A stretch of 54,995 nucleotides of DNA from the NCBI GenBank assembly GCA_017442865.1, contig JAFRXK010000005.1, positions 1 to 54,995 on the forward strand. Reading direction: 5' to 3'. The translations under genes and the position numbers were made by a program. The stretch's first letter is position 1; every line of letters begins with the position of its first letter. The notes under the pieces were generated by a model. The model worked only from the letters and a program-made list of their open reading frames with translations, was not told where the DNA came from and did not search any database. Shown in pieces: positions 1-9,132 of the stretch. The DNA comes from Lachnospiraceae bacterium (GTDB lineage: Bacteria > Bacillota > Clostridia > Lachnospirales > Lachnospiraceae).

Positions 1-82
1 CCCCCCGGCGGCTGCCGCAAGGGTCTGATTGAACATTAAATGCGTGTTTTACACAGGCATTCCGATATAAAGAGTGATATTA

Positions 83-106
83 AGGGCGCTTCGTTCGAAG
101 CGCCCT
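83..106 (-). terminator. GC-rich hairpin downstream of prs
   Basis: An 11-bp perfect inverted repeat (AGGGCGCTTCG / CGAAGCGCCCT) with a two-base centre lies just past the prs stop codon. Read on the minus strand it is followed by TTAATAT, only a weak T tract, so it could be an intrinsic terminator or an mRNA 3' stabiliser. It could also serve a gene entering from the left. Confidence 0.55.
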
Positions 107-120
107 GTACTTATGAAATC

Positions 121-1338
121 TTATAAATCAAGCTTAATCTGATGATATCTTTTCTGCTGCTCATCATTGTATCTTTCGATAATCTTCTGAATCTTCTTTG
201 TAGGGTCGGCAATCTGACTTATCGGAACGTCGTGATTCAGGGTGTTGATGATTGCTGCGGTAAACTTAGTCATATCAGCCTCAATATACCACTCTCTGTC
301 AAGTAACGCCTGAGGGCGGTAGTTTAGGTTTGTCGTAACAACGTAGTCGATATAACCCTTCTCATAGAACTCATCAAACTTTTCAAGACCGCAGGTGAAA
401 AGACCGAAGGTACAGCAGATGATTACCTTGCCGGCTTTCATCTCCTTTAATTCTCTTGCGGTGTCAAGCATGCTTTCGCCTGATGCAATCATATCATCAA
501 TAATAATAACCGTCTTGCCTTCAACGCTTCCACCAAGGAACTCGTGAGCAACGATAGGATTACGTCCGTCAACAACCTTTGAATAGTCACGGCGCTTGTA
601 GAACATGCCCATATCAACGCCGAGATTGTTTGCAAAGTAAACAGCACGTCCCATGGCACCCTCATCAGGGCTGATAATCATAAGATGGTCCTTATCAATT
701 GTAAGGTCCTTGTCCCTGTCAAATATAGCCTTGATAAACTGATATGGCGGCTGGAAATTGTCAAAACCATGGAGCGGTATTGCATTCTGTACACGCGGGT
801 CGTGAGCGTCAAAGGTAACAATGTTTGAAACGCCCATGTTTACAAGCTCCTCAAGTGCCAGGGCACAGTCAAGAGACTCACGCTTTGTACGTCTGTGCTG
901 CCTGCTTTCGTAAAGGAAAGGCATAATTACGCTTACACGGTGTGCGTTTGCAATAGAAGCGGCGATAATACGCTTCATATCCTGATAATGGTCATCAGGA
1001 GACATGTGATTAACATGTCCAAACATATTATACGTAATGCTGTAGTTCATAACATCGGTCATAATGAAAAGGTCGCTGCCTCGTACAGATTCATTGAGCT
1101 GTCCCTTTGCTTCACCTGAGCTGAAACGCGGGCACTTGCTGCTTATAAGATATGAATCGTTGTCATAACCTCTGAATTTTACAGAATCCTTAGCCTTTAA
1201 AAGCTCCTCTGTGTCATTTCTTCTAAAAGTAACGATATGTTCATCAACCTTTTTAGCAAATTCCTTGCAACTATCCAAAGCACATATTTTAAGCGGCGCT
1301 ATCGGAATAGTATCTTTAAATGAATAGTCAATTGACAT
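121..1338 (-). CDS. prs: Ribose-phosphate pyrophosphokinase (PRPP synthetase), long clostridial form
   Basis: Makes 5-phosphoribosyl 1-diphosphate from ribose 5-phosphate and ATP in the cytosol, feeding purine, pyrimidine, histidine, tryptophan and NAD synthesis. The 405-residue protein is longer than the usual ~315 because of an N-terminal extension. Visible family marks are the ADIxxxM-like early core (VSVIMPFLYESRQHRR, near residues 133-148), ISPDEGAMGRA (near 224-234) and the PRPP loop VIIIDDMIASGESM (near 275-288). The ATG at 1336-1338 is preceded on its own strand by a GGAGGAT-type ribosome binding site. It stands alone on the minus strand, divergent from the DUF512 gene. Confidence 0.95.
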   Translation of the reverse strand: MSIDYSFKDTIPIAPLKICALDSCKEFAKKVDEHIVTFRRNDTEELLKAKDSVKFRGYDNDSYLISSKCPRFSSGEAKGQLNESVRGSDLFIMTDVMNYSITYNMFGHVNHMSPDDHYQDMKRIIAASIANAHRVSVIMPFLYESRQHRRTKRESLDCALALEELVNMGVSNIVTFDAHDPRVQNAIPLHGFDNFQPPYQFIKAIFDRDKDLTIDKDHLMIISPDEGAMGRAVYFANNLGVDMGMFYKRRDYSKVVDGRNPIVAHEFLGGSVEGKTVIIIDDMIASGESMLDTARELKEMKAGKVIICCTFGLFTCGLEKFDEFYEKGYIDYVVTTNLNYRPQALLDREWYIEADMTKFTAAIINTLNHDVPISQIADPTKKIQKIIERYNDEQQKRYHQIKLDL

Positions 1339-1567
1339 AAGTACATCCTCCGCTATTATATATTACATAAATTTTATAACACTAAATGTTGCCTATTTCA
1401 AGAGTAAAAATATTTAGTTATAATAAAAATGGCGTATTTCTTTACAACAAAAGCAAAAGTTGCTATTATTGAATAAGTAGTCAGATATAAATAAGCGTGG
1501 TGTTTTTATTTGCTGTTGCATATAGAAAAATCTGCCTGTATCGAATTGTGTGTTTGGAGAGATTGTG

Positions 1568-2944
1568 ATGCGTAAAAAAGGACATGTGATTTATAAAGTG
1601 AAGGAAGATTCAATTGCATATGAGATGGGGCTTGAACCGGGCGATATGCTTATTGCAGTAAATGGAGTAGAAATCGAAGATATATTTGACTATGATTACG
1701 CAATAGAAGAGGAATATCTTGAACTTTATGTAAGAAAGGCTGACGGTGAGGAATTTATTCTTGAGATAGAGAAGGAGGAGAATGAGGACCTCGGCATAAT
1801 ATTTGAAAACAGTCTTATGGATGATTATAAATCCTGCAGCAATAAATGCATTTTCTGCTTTATAGACCAGATGCCGCCCGGAATGAGGGAGACGCTTTAC
1901 TTTAAGGATGACGATTCAAGGCTTTCATTTCTTCAGGGAAATTATATTACAATGACGAATATGAAGGAAAAGGACGTTGAAAGAATTATACGTTTTCATA
2001 TGTCTCCGATTAATATATCGGTTCACACGACAAATCCTGAGCTTCGAAAAAAGATGCTTCATAACCGTTTTGCGGGTAAGGTGCTTAAGTATATCGACAG
2101 ATTTTATGATGCAGGAATAACCATGAATGGGCAGATTGTGCTCTGTCCTGAGGTCAATGACGGCAGGGAGCTTGAAAAAACAATTACTGACCTTGCAAAA
2201 TATGCTCCGGTCATGCAAAGTCTTTCAGTGGTTCCGGTAGGCGTTACAAAATACCGCGACGGACTTTACCCTATGAAGACCTTTAATGCGCAGACTGCCG
2301 GTGAGGTCATAGATATTATCGAGAGCTTTCAGACTAAAATGTTTGATGAACTGGGAATACATTTTGTGCATGCAAGCGATGAGTTTTATCTTCTGGCAGG
2401 CAGGGAGGTGCCTGAGGAAGAGCGGTATGACGATTACTGTCAGCTTGAAAACGGAGTGGGCATGACAAGACTGTTCAGGGAGGAGTTTATAAGCACGCTA
2501 AATGAGCTGCCAAAGGACTTTGCCCCTGAAAAACGCAGCGTTTCGGTTATAACCGGATATCTTGCCTATGATAATATAAAGCTTTTGACGGATATGCTTG
2601 TAAACAAATATGACAATATTAAAGTGAATGTTTATAAGATTAGAAATGATTTCTTTGGGGAGACTATTACAGTATCGGGACTTGTTACCGGGCAGGACAT
2701 TATAAAGCAGCTTTCGGGCATACAGCTTGGCGATGCGCTGCTTATTCCGATAAACATGCTGAGAAGCCAGGAAAGAGTTTTTCTGGATGACGTGACTGTC
2801 GATGATGTACAAAATGCTTTACAAGTAAATGTTAATATAGTAAAATCAAGCGGTCTGGATTTAGTTTATAATATACTCGGAATCAGCGCCGGGGACATTT
2901 CTTTGGAGGACAGATTCAGACCATATGAGGCAGATTCAGTTTGA
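1568..2944 (+). CDS. DUF512 family PDZ / radical-SAM-like iron-sulfur protein
   Basis: Starts with a PDZ-like segment (VKEDSIAYEMGLEPGDMLIAVNG, roughly residues 10-32), followed by a cysteine motif CSNKCIFCFID (C-x3-C-x2-C, around residue 90-100) typical of radical-SAM-like proteins, then the DUF512 C-terminal region. The biochemical role of this family is not established to my knowledge. The open frame extends upstream to a GTG at 1550, but the ATG at 1568 has a GGAGAG site 6-7 bases ahead and is preferred. It is the first gene of a core run with der, plsY and gpsA, an order frequently seen in clostridia. Confidence 0.88.
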   Translation: MRKKGHVIYKVKEDSIAYEMGLEPGDMLIAVNGVEIEDIFDYDYAIEEEYLELYVRKADGEEFILEIEKEENEDLGIIFENSLMDDYKSCSNKCIFCFIDQMPPGMRETLYFKDDDSRLSFLQGNYITMTNMKEKDVERIIRFHMSPINISVHTTNPELRKKMLHNRFAGKVLKYIDRFYDAGITMNGQIVLCPEVNDGRELEKTITDLAKYAPVMQSLSVVPVGVTKYRDGLYPMKTFNAQTAGEVIDIIESFQTKMFDELGIHFVHASDEFYLLAGREVPEEERYDDYCQLENGVGMTRLFREEFISTLNELPKDFAPEKRSVSVITGYLAYDNIKLLTDMLVNKYDNIKVNVYKIRNDFFGETITVSGLVTGQDIIKQLSGIQLGDALLIPINMLRSQERVFLDDVTVDDVQNALQVNVNIVKSSGLDLVYNILGISAGDISLEDRFRPYEADSV

Positions 2945-3021
2945 TGAATTTGCGGTATAATCATGCAAATCAGACAGAACAGATAAAATGCAAATGATTC
3001 AATAGAAAGATGAGGTAATTT

Positions 3022-4353
3022 ATGAGTAAACCTATTGTTGCTATTGTGGGACGCCCGAATGTCGGCAAGTCAACGTTATTTAATGCGCTTGCAGGGGATA
3101 CGATTTCAATAGTTAAAGATACGCCGGGCGTTACAAGAGACAGAATATACGCCGATTGTACATGGTTAGACAGACAGTTTACACTTGTTGATACGGGTGG
3201 TATAGAGCCTGACAGCAAGGATATTATACTTTCACAGATGAGAGAACAGGCAGAGATAGCCATCAGCACAGCGGATGTTATTATATTTATGACAGATGTA
3301 AGACAGGGACTTATTGATGCTGACAGCAAGGTAGCTGACATGCTTAGAAGGTCCGGCAAGAAGATTGTGCTGGCTGTCAATAAGGTTGACAGCTTCCAGA
3401 AATTCATGCCTGATGTGTACGAGTTTTACAATCTGGGTATTGGCGACCCGATTCCGATATCGGCATCATCAAAGCTGGGACTCGGAGATTTGCTTGACGA
3501 GGTCATTGCCGGCTTTCCGGTAAATGATACAGATGACGCTGAGGATGACAGACCGAGGATAGCAATTGTCGGCAAGCCGAATGTGGGAAAGTCGTCAATT
3601 ATAAATAAGCTTCTCGGAGAGAACAGGGTTATTGTATCGGACATAGCAGGTACCACAAGGGATGCCATCGACACAGTAGTAAAGCACAATAAAAAAGAGT
3701 ACATTTTTATCGATACCGCTGGCTTAAGACGCAAGAACAAGATAAAAGAAGAACTGGAAAGATATAGCATTATCAGAACGGTTACTGCCGTTGAGCGTGC
3801 AGATGTGGTCATTATAGTTATTGATGCTACTGAGGGCGTTACGGAGCAGGATGCGAAGATAGCAGGAATTGCACATGAGAGAGGCAAGGGTATTATCATT
3901 GCGGTGAACAAATGGGATCTGGTTGCGAACAAAGAGACTAACACCGCGAAGGACTATACAAAGAAGATAAGAGAGATATTGTCATTTATGCCTTATGCGG
4001 ACATAGTGTTTATTTCCGCTGAGACAGGACAGCGTCTTCCTAAGCTTTTCGACCACATAGATGTTGTTATTGAAAATCAGAACTTAAGAATTGCAACAGG
4101 CGTATTAAATGAAATCCTTATGGAGGCAGTTGCGATGCAGCAGCCGCCGTCAGACAAGGGCAAGCGCCTTAAGATATTCTATATGACGCAGGTTGCGGTA
4201 AAGCCGCCTACATTCGTTATATTTGTCAACGACAAGAAGCTCATGCATTTTTCATATACCCGCTATATTGAAAACAAGATACGTGATGCCTTCGGTTTTG
4301 GCGGTACATCGCTTAAATTTATAATAAGAGAAAGAAATGAAAGCAACAGCTAA
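3022..4353 (+). CDS. der: Ribosome-assembly GTPase Der (EngA)
   Basis: Double-GTPase that helps mature the 50S ribosomal subunit. Two G domains are visible: GRPNVGKS near residues 10-17, with DTPG and NKVD, and GKPNVGKS near 183-190, with DTAG and NKWD. A C-terminal KH-like domain follows (KRLKIFYMTQVAVKPPTFV). 443 residues is normal. A GAGGTAATTT ribosome binding site precedes the ATG. Its last codons (ERNESNS) form the first unit of a short tandem repeat that continues past the stop. Confidence 0.97.
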   Translation: MSKPIVAIVGRPNVGKSTLFNALAGDTISIVKDTPGVTRDRIYADCTWLDRQFTLVDTGGIEPDSKDIILSQMREQAEIAISTADVIIFMTDVRQGLIDADSKVADMLRRSGKKIVLAVNKVDSFQKFMPDVYEFYNLGIGDPIPISASSKLGLGDLLDEVIAGFPVNDTDDAEDDRPRIAIVGKPNVGKSSIINKLLGENRVIVSDIAGTTRDAIDTVVKHNKKEYIFIDTAGLRRKNKIKEELERYSIIRTVTAVERADVVIIVIDATEGVTEQDAKIAGIAHERGKGIIIAVNKWDLVANKETNTAKDYTKKIREILSFMPYADIVFISAETGQRLPKLFDHIDVVIENQNLRIATGVLNEILMEAVAMQQPPSDKGKRLKIFYMTQVAVKPPTFVIFVNDKKLMHFSYTRYIENKIRDAFGFGGTSLKFIIRERNESNS

Positions 4354-4456
4354 AATTATTGTTTCGAAGAAATGAAAGCAGCAGCTAAATTATTGTTTCG
4401 AAAAAATGAAAGCAGCAGCTAAATTATTGTTTCGAAAAAATGAAAGCAGCATTTAA
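4335..4456 (+). repeat. 34-35-bp tandem repeat, about 3.6 copies, starting inside the der stop region
   Basis: Units start at 4335, 4370 and 4404 with a partial fourth at 4438. Each begins AAATGAAAGCA and contains GCAGCTAAAattattgTTTCGAA. The first copy encodes the last residues of Der and its stop; later copies each carry an in-frame-looking ATG-AAA-GCA start followed by a quick stop. The source is probably slipped duplication of the der 3' end in the der-plsY gap. Confidence 0.9.
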
Positions 4457-4479
4457 ATAAACCTCTGGAGGATAAAGAT

Positions 4480-5121
4480 ATGTTTAGAGTATTATGCCTT
4501 ATATTTGGATATGCGTTTGGTCTTATACAGACAGGATATATTTACGGCAAGATAGTTCACAAGGATATACGTCAGTATGGAAGCGGTAATTCCGGCACTA
4601 CCAATGCGTTAAGAGTGCTTGGAAAGAAGGCAGGACTGATAGTATTCTTAGGTGATTTGCTTAAGGCAATTGTTGCCTGTACAATCGTAAGGCTTATTGC
4701 AGACCACTCCGGTTTGGATATCACGCTGATTTATATACTTTATACAGGCATCGGCGTGGTGCTTGGTCACAATTTCCCGTTTTATATGAATTTTAAGGGC
4801 GGAAAGGGCATTGCTGCCACAAGCGGCGTTATAATTGCAATCGGAGACTGGAGAATCATTGTAGTATGCCTTGCATTATTTATAGCAGCCGTAGCTATTA
4901 CAAGATATGTGTCATTAGGTTCACTTTTAGTAGTTACTGCATTTATCGTAATGTGGCTGATTTTCGGACAGATGGGAATGCTCCCGCTTACCGGCAGGGC
5001 ATTATATGAGTCATACATTCTTGTTGCAATATTTGTTTTGATGGCATATATCAGGCACAAGGCCAATATTGTAAGATTGATAAAGGGTACAGAGAATAAG
5101 CTTGGTCAGAAAAAGGAGTAA
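4480..5121 (+). CDS. plsY: Acyl-phosphate:glycerol-3-phosphate acyltransferase PlsY
   Basis: Integral membrane enzyme that adds the first acyl chain to glycerol 3-phosphate in phospholipid synthesis, using acyl-phosphate. 213 residues with about five hydrophobic spans. Conserved PlsY motifs are seen: GSGNSGTTNALRVLGKKAG (near 35-55), GHNFPFYMNFKGGKGIAA (near 97-114) and a late RHKANIxR (near 190). Strong CTGGAGGAT site 8 bases before the ATG. Directly followed by gpsA, which supplies its substrate, with a 4-base gap. Confidence 0.96.
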   Translation: MFRVLCLIFGYAFGLIQTGYIYGKIVHKDIRQYGSGNSGTTNALRVLGKKAGLIVFLGDLLKAIVACTIVRLIADHSGLDITLIYILYTGIGVVLGHNFPFYMNFKGGKGIAATSGVIIAIGDWRIIVVCLALFIAAVAITRYVSLGSLLVVTAFIVMWLIFGQMGMLPLTGRALYESYILVAIFVLMAYIRHKANIVRLIKGTENKLGQKKE

Positions 5122-5125
5122 GAAG

Positions 5126-6136
5126 ATGGCAAGGATTAGTGTAATTGGTTCGGGCACATGGGGCATGGCGTTATCTATTTTGTTAAACAGCAATAATCAT
5201 GAGGTTGTTGTATGGTCTGCCCTTCCTGAAGAGGTTGAAATGCTTAAAACCAAAAGAGAGCATAATAATCTTCCGGGAGTAAAGATTCCGGAGAATATTG
5301 AGATAACAGGAGACCTTGAATATGCGGTAAAATCAGGTGAGCTGCTTGTGCTTTCGGTTCCGTCCGTATATACAAGGCAGACTGCACGTAAGATGAGGGA
5401 ATATGTCGCTGACGGACAGATTATTGTAAATGTTGCAAAGGGCATAGAAGAAGATACATTAATGACGCTTACAGAGCAGATAGAAGAGGAGATTCCTCAG
5501 GCTGATGTTGCGGTGCTTTCGGGTCCGAGCCACGCCGAGGAGGTAAGCCGCGGTATTCCAACAACCTGTGTTACAGGTGCAAAGACAAAAAAGACCGCAG
5601 AATACATACAGAATATATTTATGAGGGATAATTTCAGGGTTTACACAAGTCCGGATGTGCTGGGCATTGAGCTCGGCGGCTCCCTTAAAAATGTCATTGC
5701 GCTGGCGGCAGGCGTTGCCGACGGCTTAGGCTATGGCGATAATACAAAGGCCGCATTAATCACAAGAGGACTTGCAGAGATAGTAAGGCTTGCGCTTAAG
5801 ATGGGCGCAAATGCAGAGACTCTTTACGGCCTTAGCGGCATGGGCGACCTTATTGTAACCTGCGCAAGTATGCACAGCCGAAACAGAAGGGCGGGCATAC
5901 TTATCGGTCAGGGCAAGAGCATGCAGGAGGCAATGGACGAGGTACATATGGTGGTTGAGGGTGTTTACAGCGCAAAGGCAGCGCTTGCACTTTCAAGGAA
6001 ATATGATGTCAACATGCCGATAGTAGATGCAATCAACAAGGTGCTTTTTGAGAACAAAAGTGCTTCAGAAGCAGTAAACCACCTTATGACAAGGGATAAG
6101 AGTATTGAGAATCAGAGATTACCGTGGAATGAATAA
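5126..6136 (+). CDS. gpsA: NAD(P)+-dependent glycerol-3-phosphate dehydrogenase
   Basis: Reduces dihydroxyacetone phosphate to sn-glycerol 3-phosphate for PlsY. The N-terminal Rossmann motif GSGTWGMALS (residues 6-15) and the family motifs VAKGIEE, LSGPSHAEEV, GGSLKNVIALAAGVADGLGYGDN and GLSGMGDLIVTC are present. The open frame extends to 5102 inside plsY, but the ATG at 5126 has AAGGAG 6 bases ahead and matches the family start. 336 residues. Its 3' end overlaps the start of the amidase gene by 8 bases. Confidence 0.97.
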   Translation: MARISVIGSGTWGMALSILLNSNNHEVVVWSALPEEVEMLKTKREHNNLPGVKIPENIEITGDLEYAVKSGELLVLSVPSVYTRQTARKMREYVADGQIIVNVAKGIEEDTLMTLTEQIEEEIPQADVAVLSGPSHAEEVSRGIPTTCVTGAKTKKTAEYIQNIFMRDNFRVYTSPDVLGIELGGSLKNVIALAAGVADGLGYGDNTKAALITRGLAEIVRLALKMGANAETLYGLSGMGDLIVTCASMHSRNRRAGILIGQGKSMQEAMDEVHMVVEGVYSAKAALALSRKYDVNMPIVDAINKVLFENKSASEAVNHLMTRDKSIENQRLPWNE

Positions 6137-6830
6137 TAAGAGTACAGAAATCCGCAGATGGATTATCAGAATTGCCGCTGTCGTGATAATTTTTCTCGTA
6201 ATAATATCGGCTGATATTTTTGTACGCTTTTTCTTAAGGCATATAAATAATCATGCCGGAGGTCAAAATACAGAGCAGGAGACCGATGTGCCCGAAGTGA
6301 CGATAAGCGGCAGGGACAGAGTAAGGGATGTAGAGACACCTGAGTGGATAGATAAACAGCTAATAGAGATTGACGGGGAATCCAGACGCGGGCGCAGGCT
6401 CGACGAGCTAAATGACATAGTGATTCATTATGTGGGTAATCCAGGCACAACCGCACAGCAGAACAGAAATTATTTCTCAAATCCGGATTCAGAGGTAAGC
6501 TCGCATTTTGTAGTGGGGCTTGAAGGCGAAATCATCCAGTGCGTGCCGCTTGATGAGATGTCCTCAGCAAGCAACTGGCGAAACGGCGACACCATTTCGA
6601 TAGAGGTGTGCCATCCTGACACGACCGGACAGTTCAACGATATTACTTATGCCTCGCTCGTAAAGCTTACGGCGTGGCTTTTGCAGACATACGGTCTAGA
6701 TGAGAACCATATCATACGGCATTATGATGTGACAGGCAAGCTCTGCCCTCTTTATTATGTGGAGCATGAGGAGGCATGGGTGCAGTTTAAGGCTGATGTG
6801 AAGCAGTATGTTCTGGCAGGGCAGGAGTGA
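6129..6830 (+). CDS. Membrane-anchored N-acetylmuramoyl-L-alanine amidase (Amidase_2 family)
   Basis: Predicted zinc amidase that cuts the lactyl-amide bond between peptidoglycan glycan and stem peptide. One hydrophobic anchor lies at about residues 11-34, then a ~30-residue linker and the amidase domain. Likely zinc ligands are the His in IVIHYVGNP and the His in IIRHYDVTGKLCP, with a third ligand near the last Cys of that motif, as in Amidase_2 proteins. The ATG at 6129 overlaps the end of gpsA, so translational coupling is likely; a TTG at 6105 is also open but lacks a site. Followed by a good terminator. Confidence 0.87.
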   Translation: MNNKSTEIRRWIIRIAAVVIIFLVIISADIFVRFFLRHINNHAGGQNTEQETDVPEVTISGRDRVRDVETPEWIDKQLIEIDGESRRGRRLDELNDIVIHYVGNPGTTAQQNRNYFSNPDSEVSSHFVVGLEGEIIQCVPLDEMSSASNWRNGDTISIEVCHPDTTGQFNDITYASLVKLTAWLLQTYGLDENHIIRHYDVTGKLCPLYYVEHEEAWVQFKADVKQYVLAGQE

Positions 6831-6852
6831 AATACGCATGAGGGTATGCATG

Positions 6853-6879
6853 AGGAGGCTTGAAAGAGCCTCCTTTTTC
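6853..6879 (+). terminator. Intrinsic terminator of the der-plsY-gpsA-amidase run
   Basis: Perfect 8-bp stem AGGAGGCT / AGCCTCCT with a six-base loop followed by TTTTT. It lies 20 bases past the amidase stop. Confidence 0.92.
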
Positions 6880-7000
6880 TGACCGGAATTAATATTAGAG
6901 AACCTTATAAATATTTTAATATATTATTATTCTGTATGATACAATTAAGATACAAACAGTTTATAGGATTAATTAAAATAAAGACTTTTTAGGAGAAGAT

Positions 7001-7654
7001 ATGATAAAAATATTGATTGCAGAGGACGAAGAGCCTATTTCTAATCTGCTAAAGAAGAATCTAATAAAGGCGGGTTATCAATGCTGCTGTGCATTTGATG
7101 GCGAAGAAGCGGCAGAATATATGTCATCAGAAAAATTTGACCTGATTTTACTCGATATTATGCTGCCAAAAATTAATGGCTATGAATTGCTTGAATATGC
7201 AAAAACGATAGATGTACCGGTTATCTTTCTGACTGCATTAGGAACATTGGATAATAAGGTAACAGGCTTAAAGATGGGCGTGGATGATTACATAACGAAA
7301 CCATTTGAAATTATTGAGCTTTTAGCCAGAGTTGAAGCTGTATTGAGAAGATACCATAAAGCAGAGAAAATTATAAAGATATTGGATATAGAGGTGGATG
7401 TACAGGCAAGAACTGTAATACAGAACGGCAGAGAAGTGAAATTAACTATGTAGGAGTATGAACTGTTATTATTATTTATCAGAAATAAAAATGTAGCTTT
7501 ATACAGAGATACTATATATGAAAATGTATGGGAAAGTGATTTTATGGGCGAAAGCAGAACAGTAGATTTACATGTTCTGAGGCTTAAGAAAAAACTGCAT
7601 TGGGAAAAGCATATTGTGGCAGTTTACAAGGTCGGATACCGGCTGGAGGTATAA
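7001..7654 (+). pseudogene. OmpR-family response regulator interrupted by an internal TAG
   Basis: The first 150 codons encode a normal receiver domain (AEDEEP near residue 7, phospho-acceptor in LILLDIMLP near 49-57, LTALG, and the conserved Lys in DYITKPFE) and the beginning of a winged-helix DNA-binding domain. A TAG stop at 7451-7453 falls in LTM*EYELL, exactly where relatives have a Pro-Lys pair. Reading straight on in the same frame gives the whole remaining effector domain, through VDLHVLRLKKKL and VAVYKVGYRLEV, to a TAA at 7652-7654, for 217 residues. This is a single-base nonsense change (AAG to TAG) rather than decay. The kinase gene follows after 6 bases. Either the gene is dead, it makes a receiver-only protein, or the stop is read through or a sequencing error. 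Confidence 0.85.
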
Positions 7655-7660
7655 TACTAT

Positions 7661-9070
7661 ATGAAAATTACATGGAAGATATTTTTTGTGTTTACTTCTT
7701 TTATAACTGTAATATTTTGTACGTTTGGTATGTGGTTGATATCAGCGTCATTTAACAATTCATACGGAAGAATAATTGCTGATGGCAGCAGGGAAAATAA
7801 ACTATTCAGACTTGCTTTTGAGACAAATATGAATGCTTTTTCGGAGGAAGAAATAAATGCTGAAACTGTTGCCGGAATAGCTGAAGCTATTATTGATAAC
7901 TTGGAACAGAACGGATATTTGTATAAGGTCTATAAAGAGGATGAGTTAATATATGAAAGCAACGGATTTAATATTGATAACAGTATAAAGGAAAGCTTTA
8001 CCGGAAGTATAAACAGCGGCTATGAAACCGTGAAAAAGGCAGGGAGTGTATATGTGGTTTTTCTGTGCCGTTCTGAGTGCGATGACGAGACATATTATCT
8101 TGAAACTATTAAAAATATAACTGAAATATATACAGAGCGCGATAATTTTTATTATCAGTATTGTATTGCAATAGCTGTGCTTTTAGTGTGTACTGTTGTT
8201 ATTGTACTTATATTGTCACATGTTCTTACGAAATCCGTGGTTGAGCTGTCAGATACGACAAGACAATTTGCTGATGGTAATTATGAGGTTCGTGCGTCTG
8301 TTAAATCAGCCGATGAGATAGGCAGGCTTGCTGAGGATTTTAACAGTATGGCAGACAGTCTAGCAACTAAGATGGACGAGCTGGTATGGGCGGCAAGGAA
8401 ACAGGAAGATTTTAGTGCGTCTTTTGCCCATGAGTTAAAGACACCGCTGACTTCTATAATAGGATATTCGGAGATGCTTAGGACTATGGAGCTTGACAGA
8501 GAGGAAACGATGGAGGCGGCAGATTACATATATTCCGAAGGCAAGCGGCTTAAGGCGCTGTCTGCAAAGCTTTTGGATTTAGTCGGACTGGATAAGCAAA
8601 ATTATAATTTTAGCAATATTTTGGCGATTAATATTATGAAAGAAGCCGAAAAAGCCACTAAAACACTGCTTACAGCGAAAAAAATAAAATTTAAGACGGA
8701 AATGGCTGATGGGTATATTTATGGAGAATATGACCTTCTTGTTTCGTTGTTTGTCAATCTGATAGATAATGCAAGAAAAGCGGTTCCTGAGAATGGTGTA
8801 ATAACTGTAATAGGATTGAAGAAGCAGGACAGTTACGAGATTACTGTAAAAGACTCAGGATGCGGTATACCTAAAGACGAAATTGATAAAATAACAGAAG
8901 CATTTTATATGGTTGATAAGTCGAGGACCAGAAAAGAAGGTGGTGCAGGACTGGGACTCAGTCTGTGCAGTAAAATTGTACGTATTCATAATGCGGAATG
9001 GACAATCGATAGTACGTATGGCGCAGGAACGAGTGTCACTATATCATTTCCTGAAGCAGAAAAACAATAA
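7661..9070 (+). CDS. Sensor histidine kinase (HAMP-HisKA-HATPase)
   Basis: Membrane sensor partner of the regulator just upstream. Residues about 5-28 and 163-187 are membrane spans bounding an extracellular sensor domain. A HAMP linker follows (around 188-240), then the H box SFAHELKTPLTSIIGYSEML (near 256-275), N box NLIDNARKAV, G1 DSGCGIP and G2 GGAGLGLSL. 469 residues, complete. The ATG is 6 bases past the restored regulator stop, preceded by GGAGGT in the upstream gene end. The kinase is intact while its regulator carries a nonsense codon. The signal is unknown. Confidence 0.92.
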   Translation: MKITWKIFFVFTSFITVIFCTFGMWLISASFNNSYGRIIADGSRENKLFRLAFETNMNAFSEEEINAETVAGIAEAIIDNLEQNGYLYKVYKEDELIYESNGFNIDNSIKESFTGSINSGYETVKKAGSVYVVFLCRSECDDETYYLETIKNITEIYTERDNFYYQYCIAIAVLLVCTVVIVLILSHVLTKSVVELSDTTRQFADGNYEVRASVKSADEIGRLAEDFNSMADSLATKMDELVWAARKQEDFSASFAHELKTPLTSIIGYSEMLRTMELDREETMEAADYIYSEGKRLKALSAKLLDLVGLDKQNYNFSNILAINIMKEAEKATKTLLTAKKIKFKTEMADGYIYGEYDLLVSLFVNLIDNARKAVPENGVITVIGLKKQDSYEITVKDSGCGIPKDEIDKITEAFYMVDKSRTRKEGGAGLGLSLCSKIVRIHNAEWTIDSTYGAGTSVTISFPEAEKQ

Positions 9071-9132
9071 GTAAAATATGATAACAAATAACGGCTACAA
9101 AAAAGTTTGCAAAGGGTGTGTTAATAATAGTT

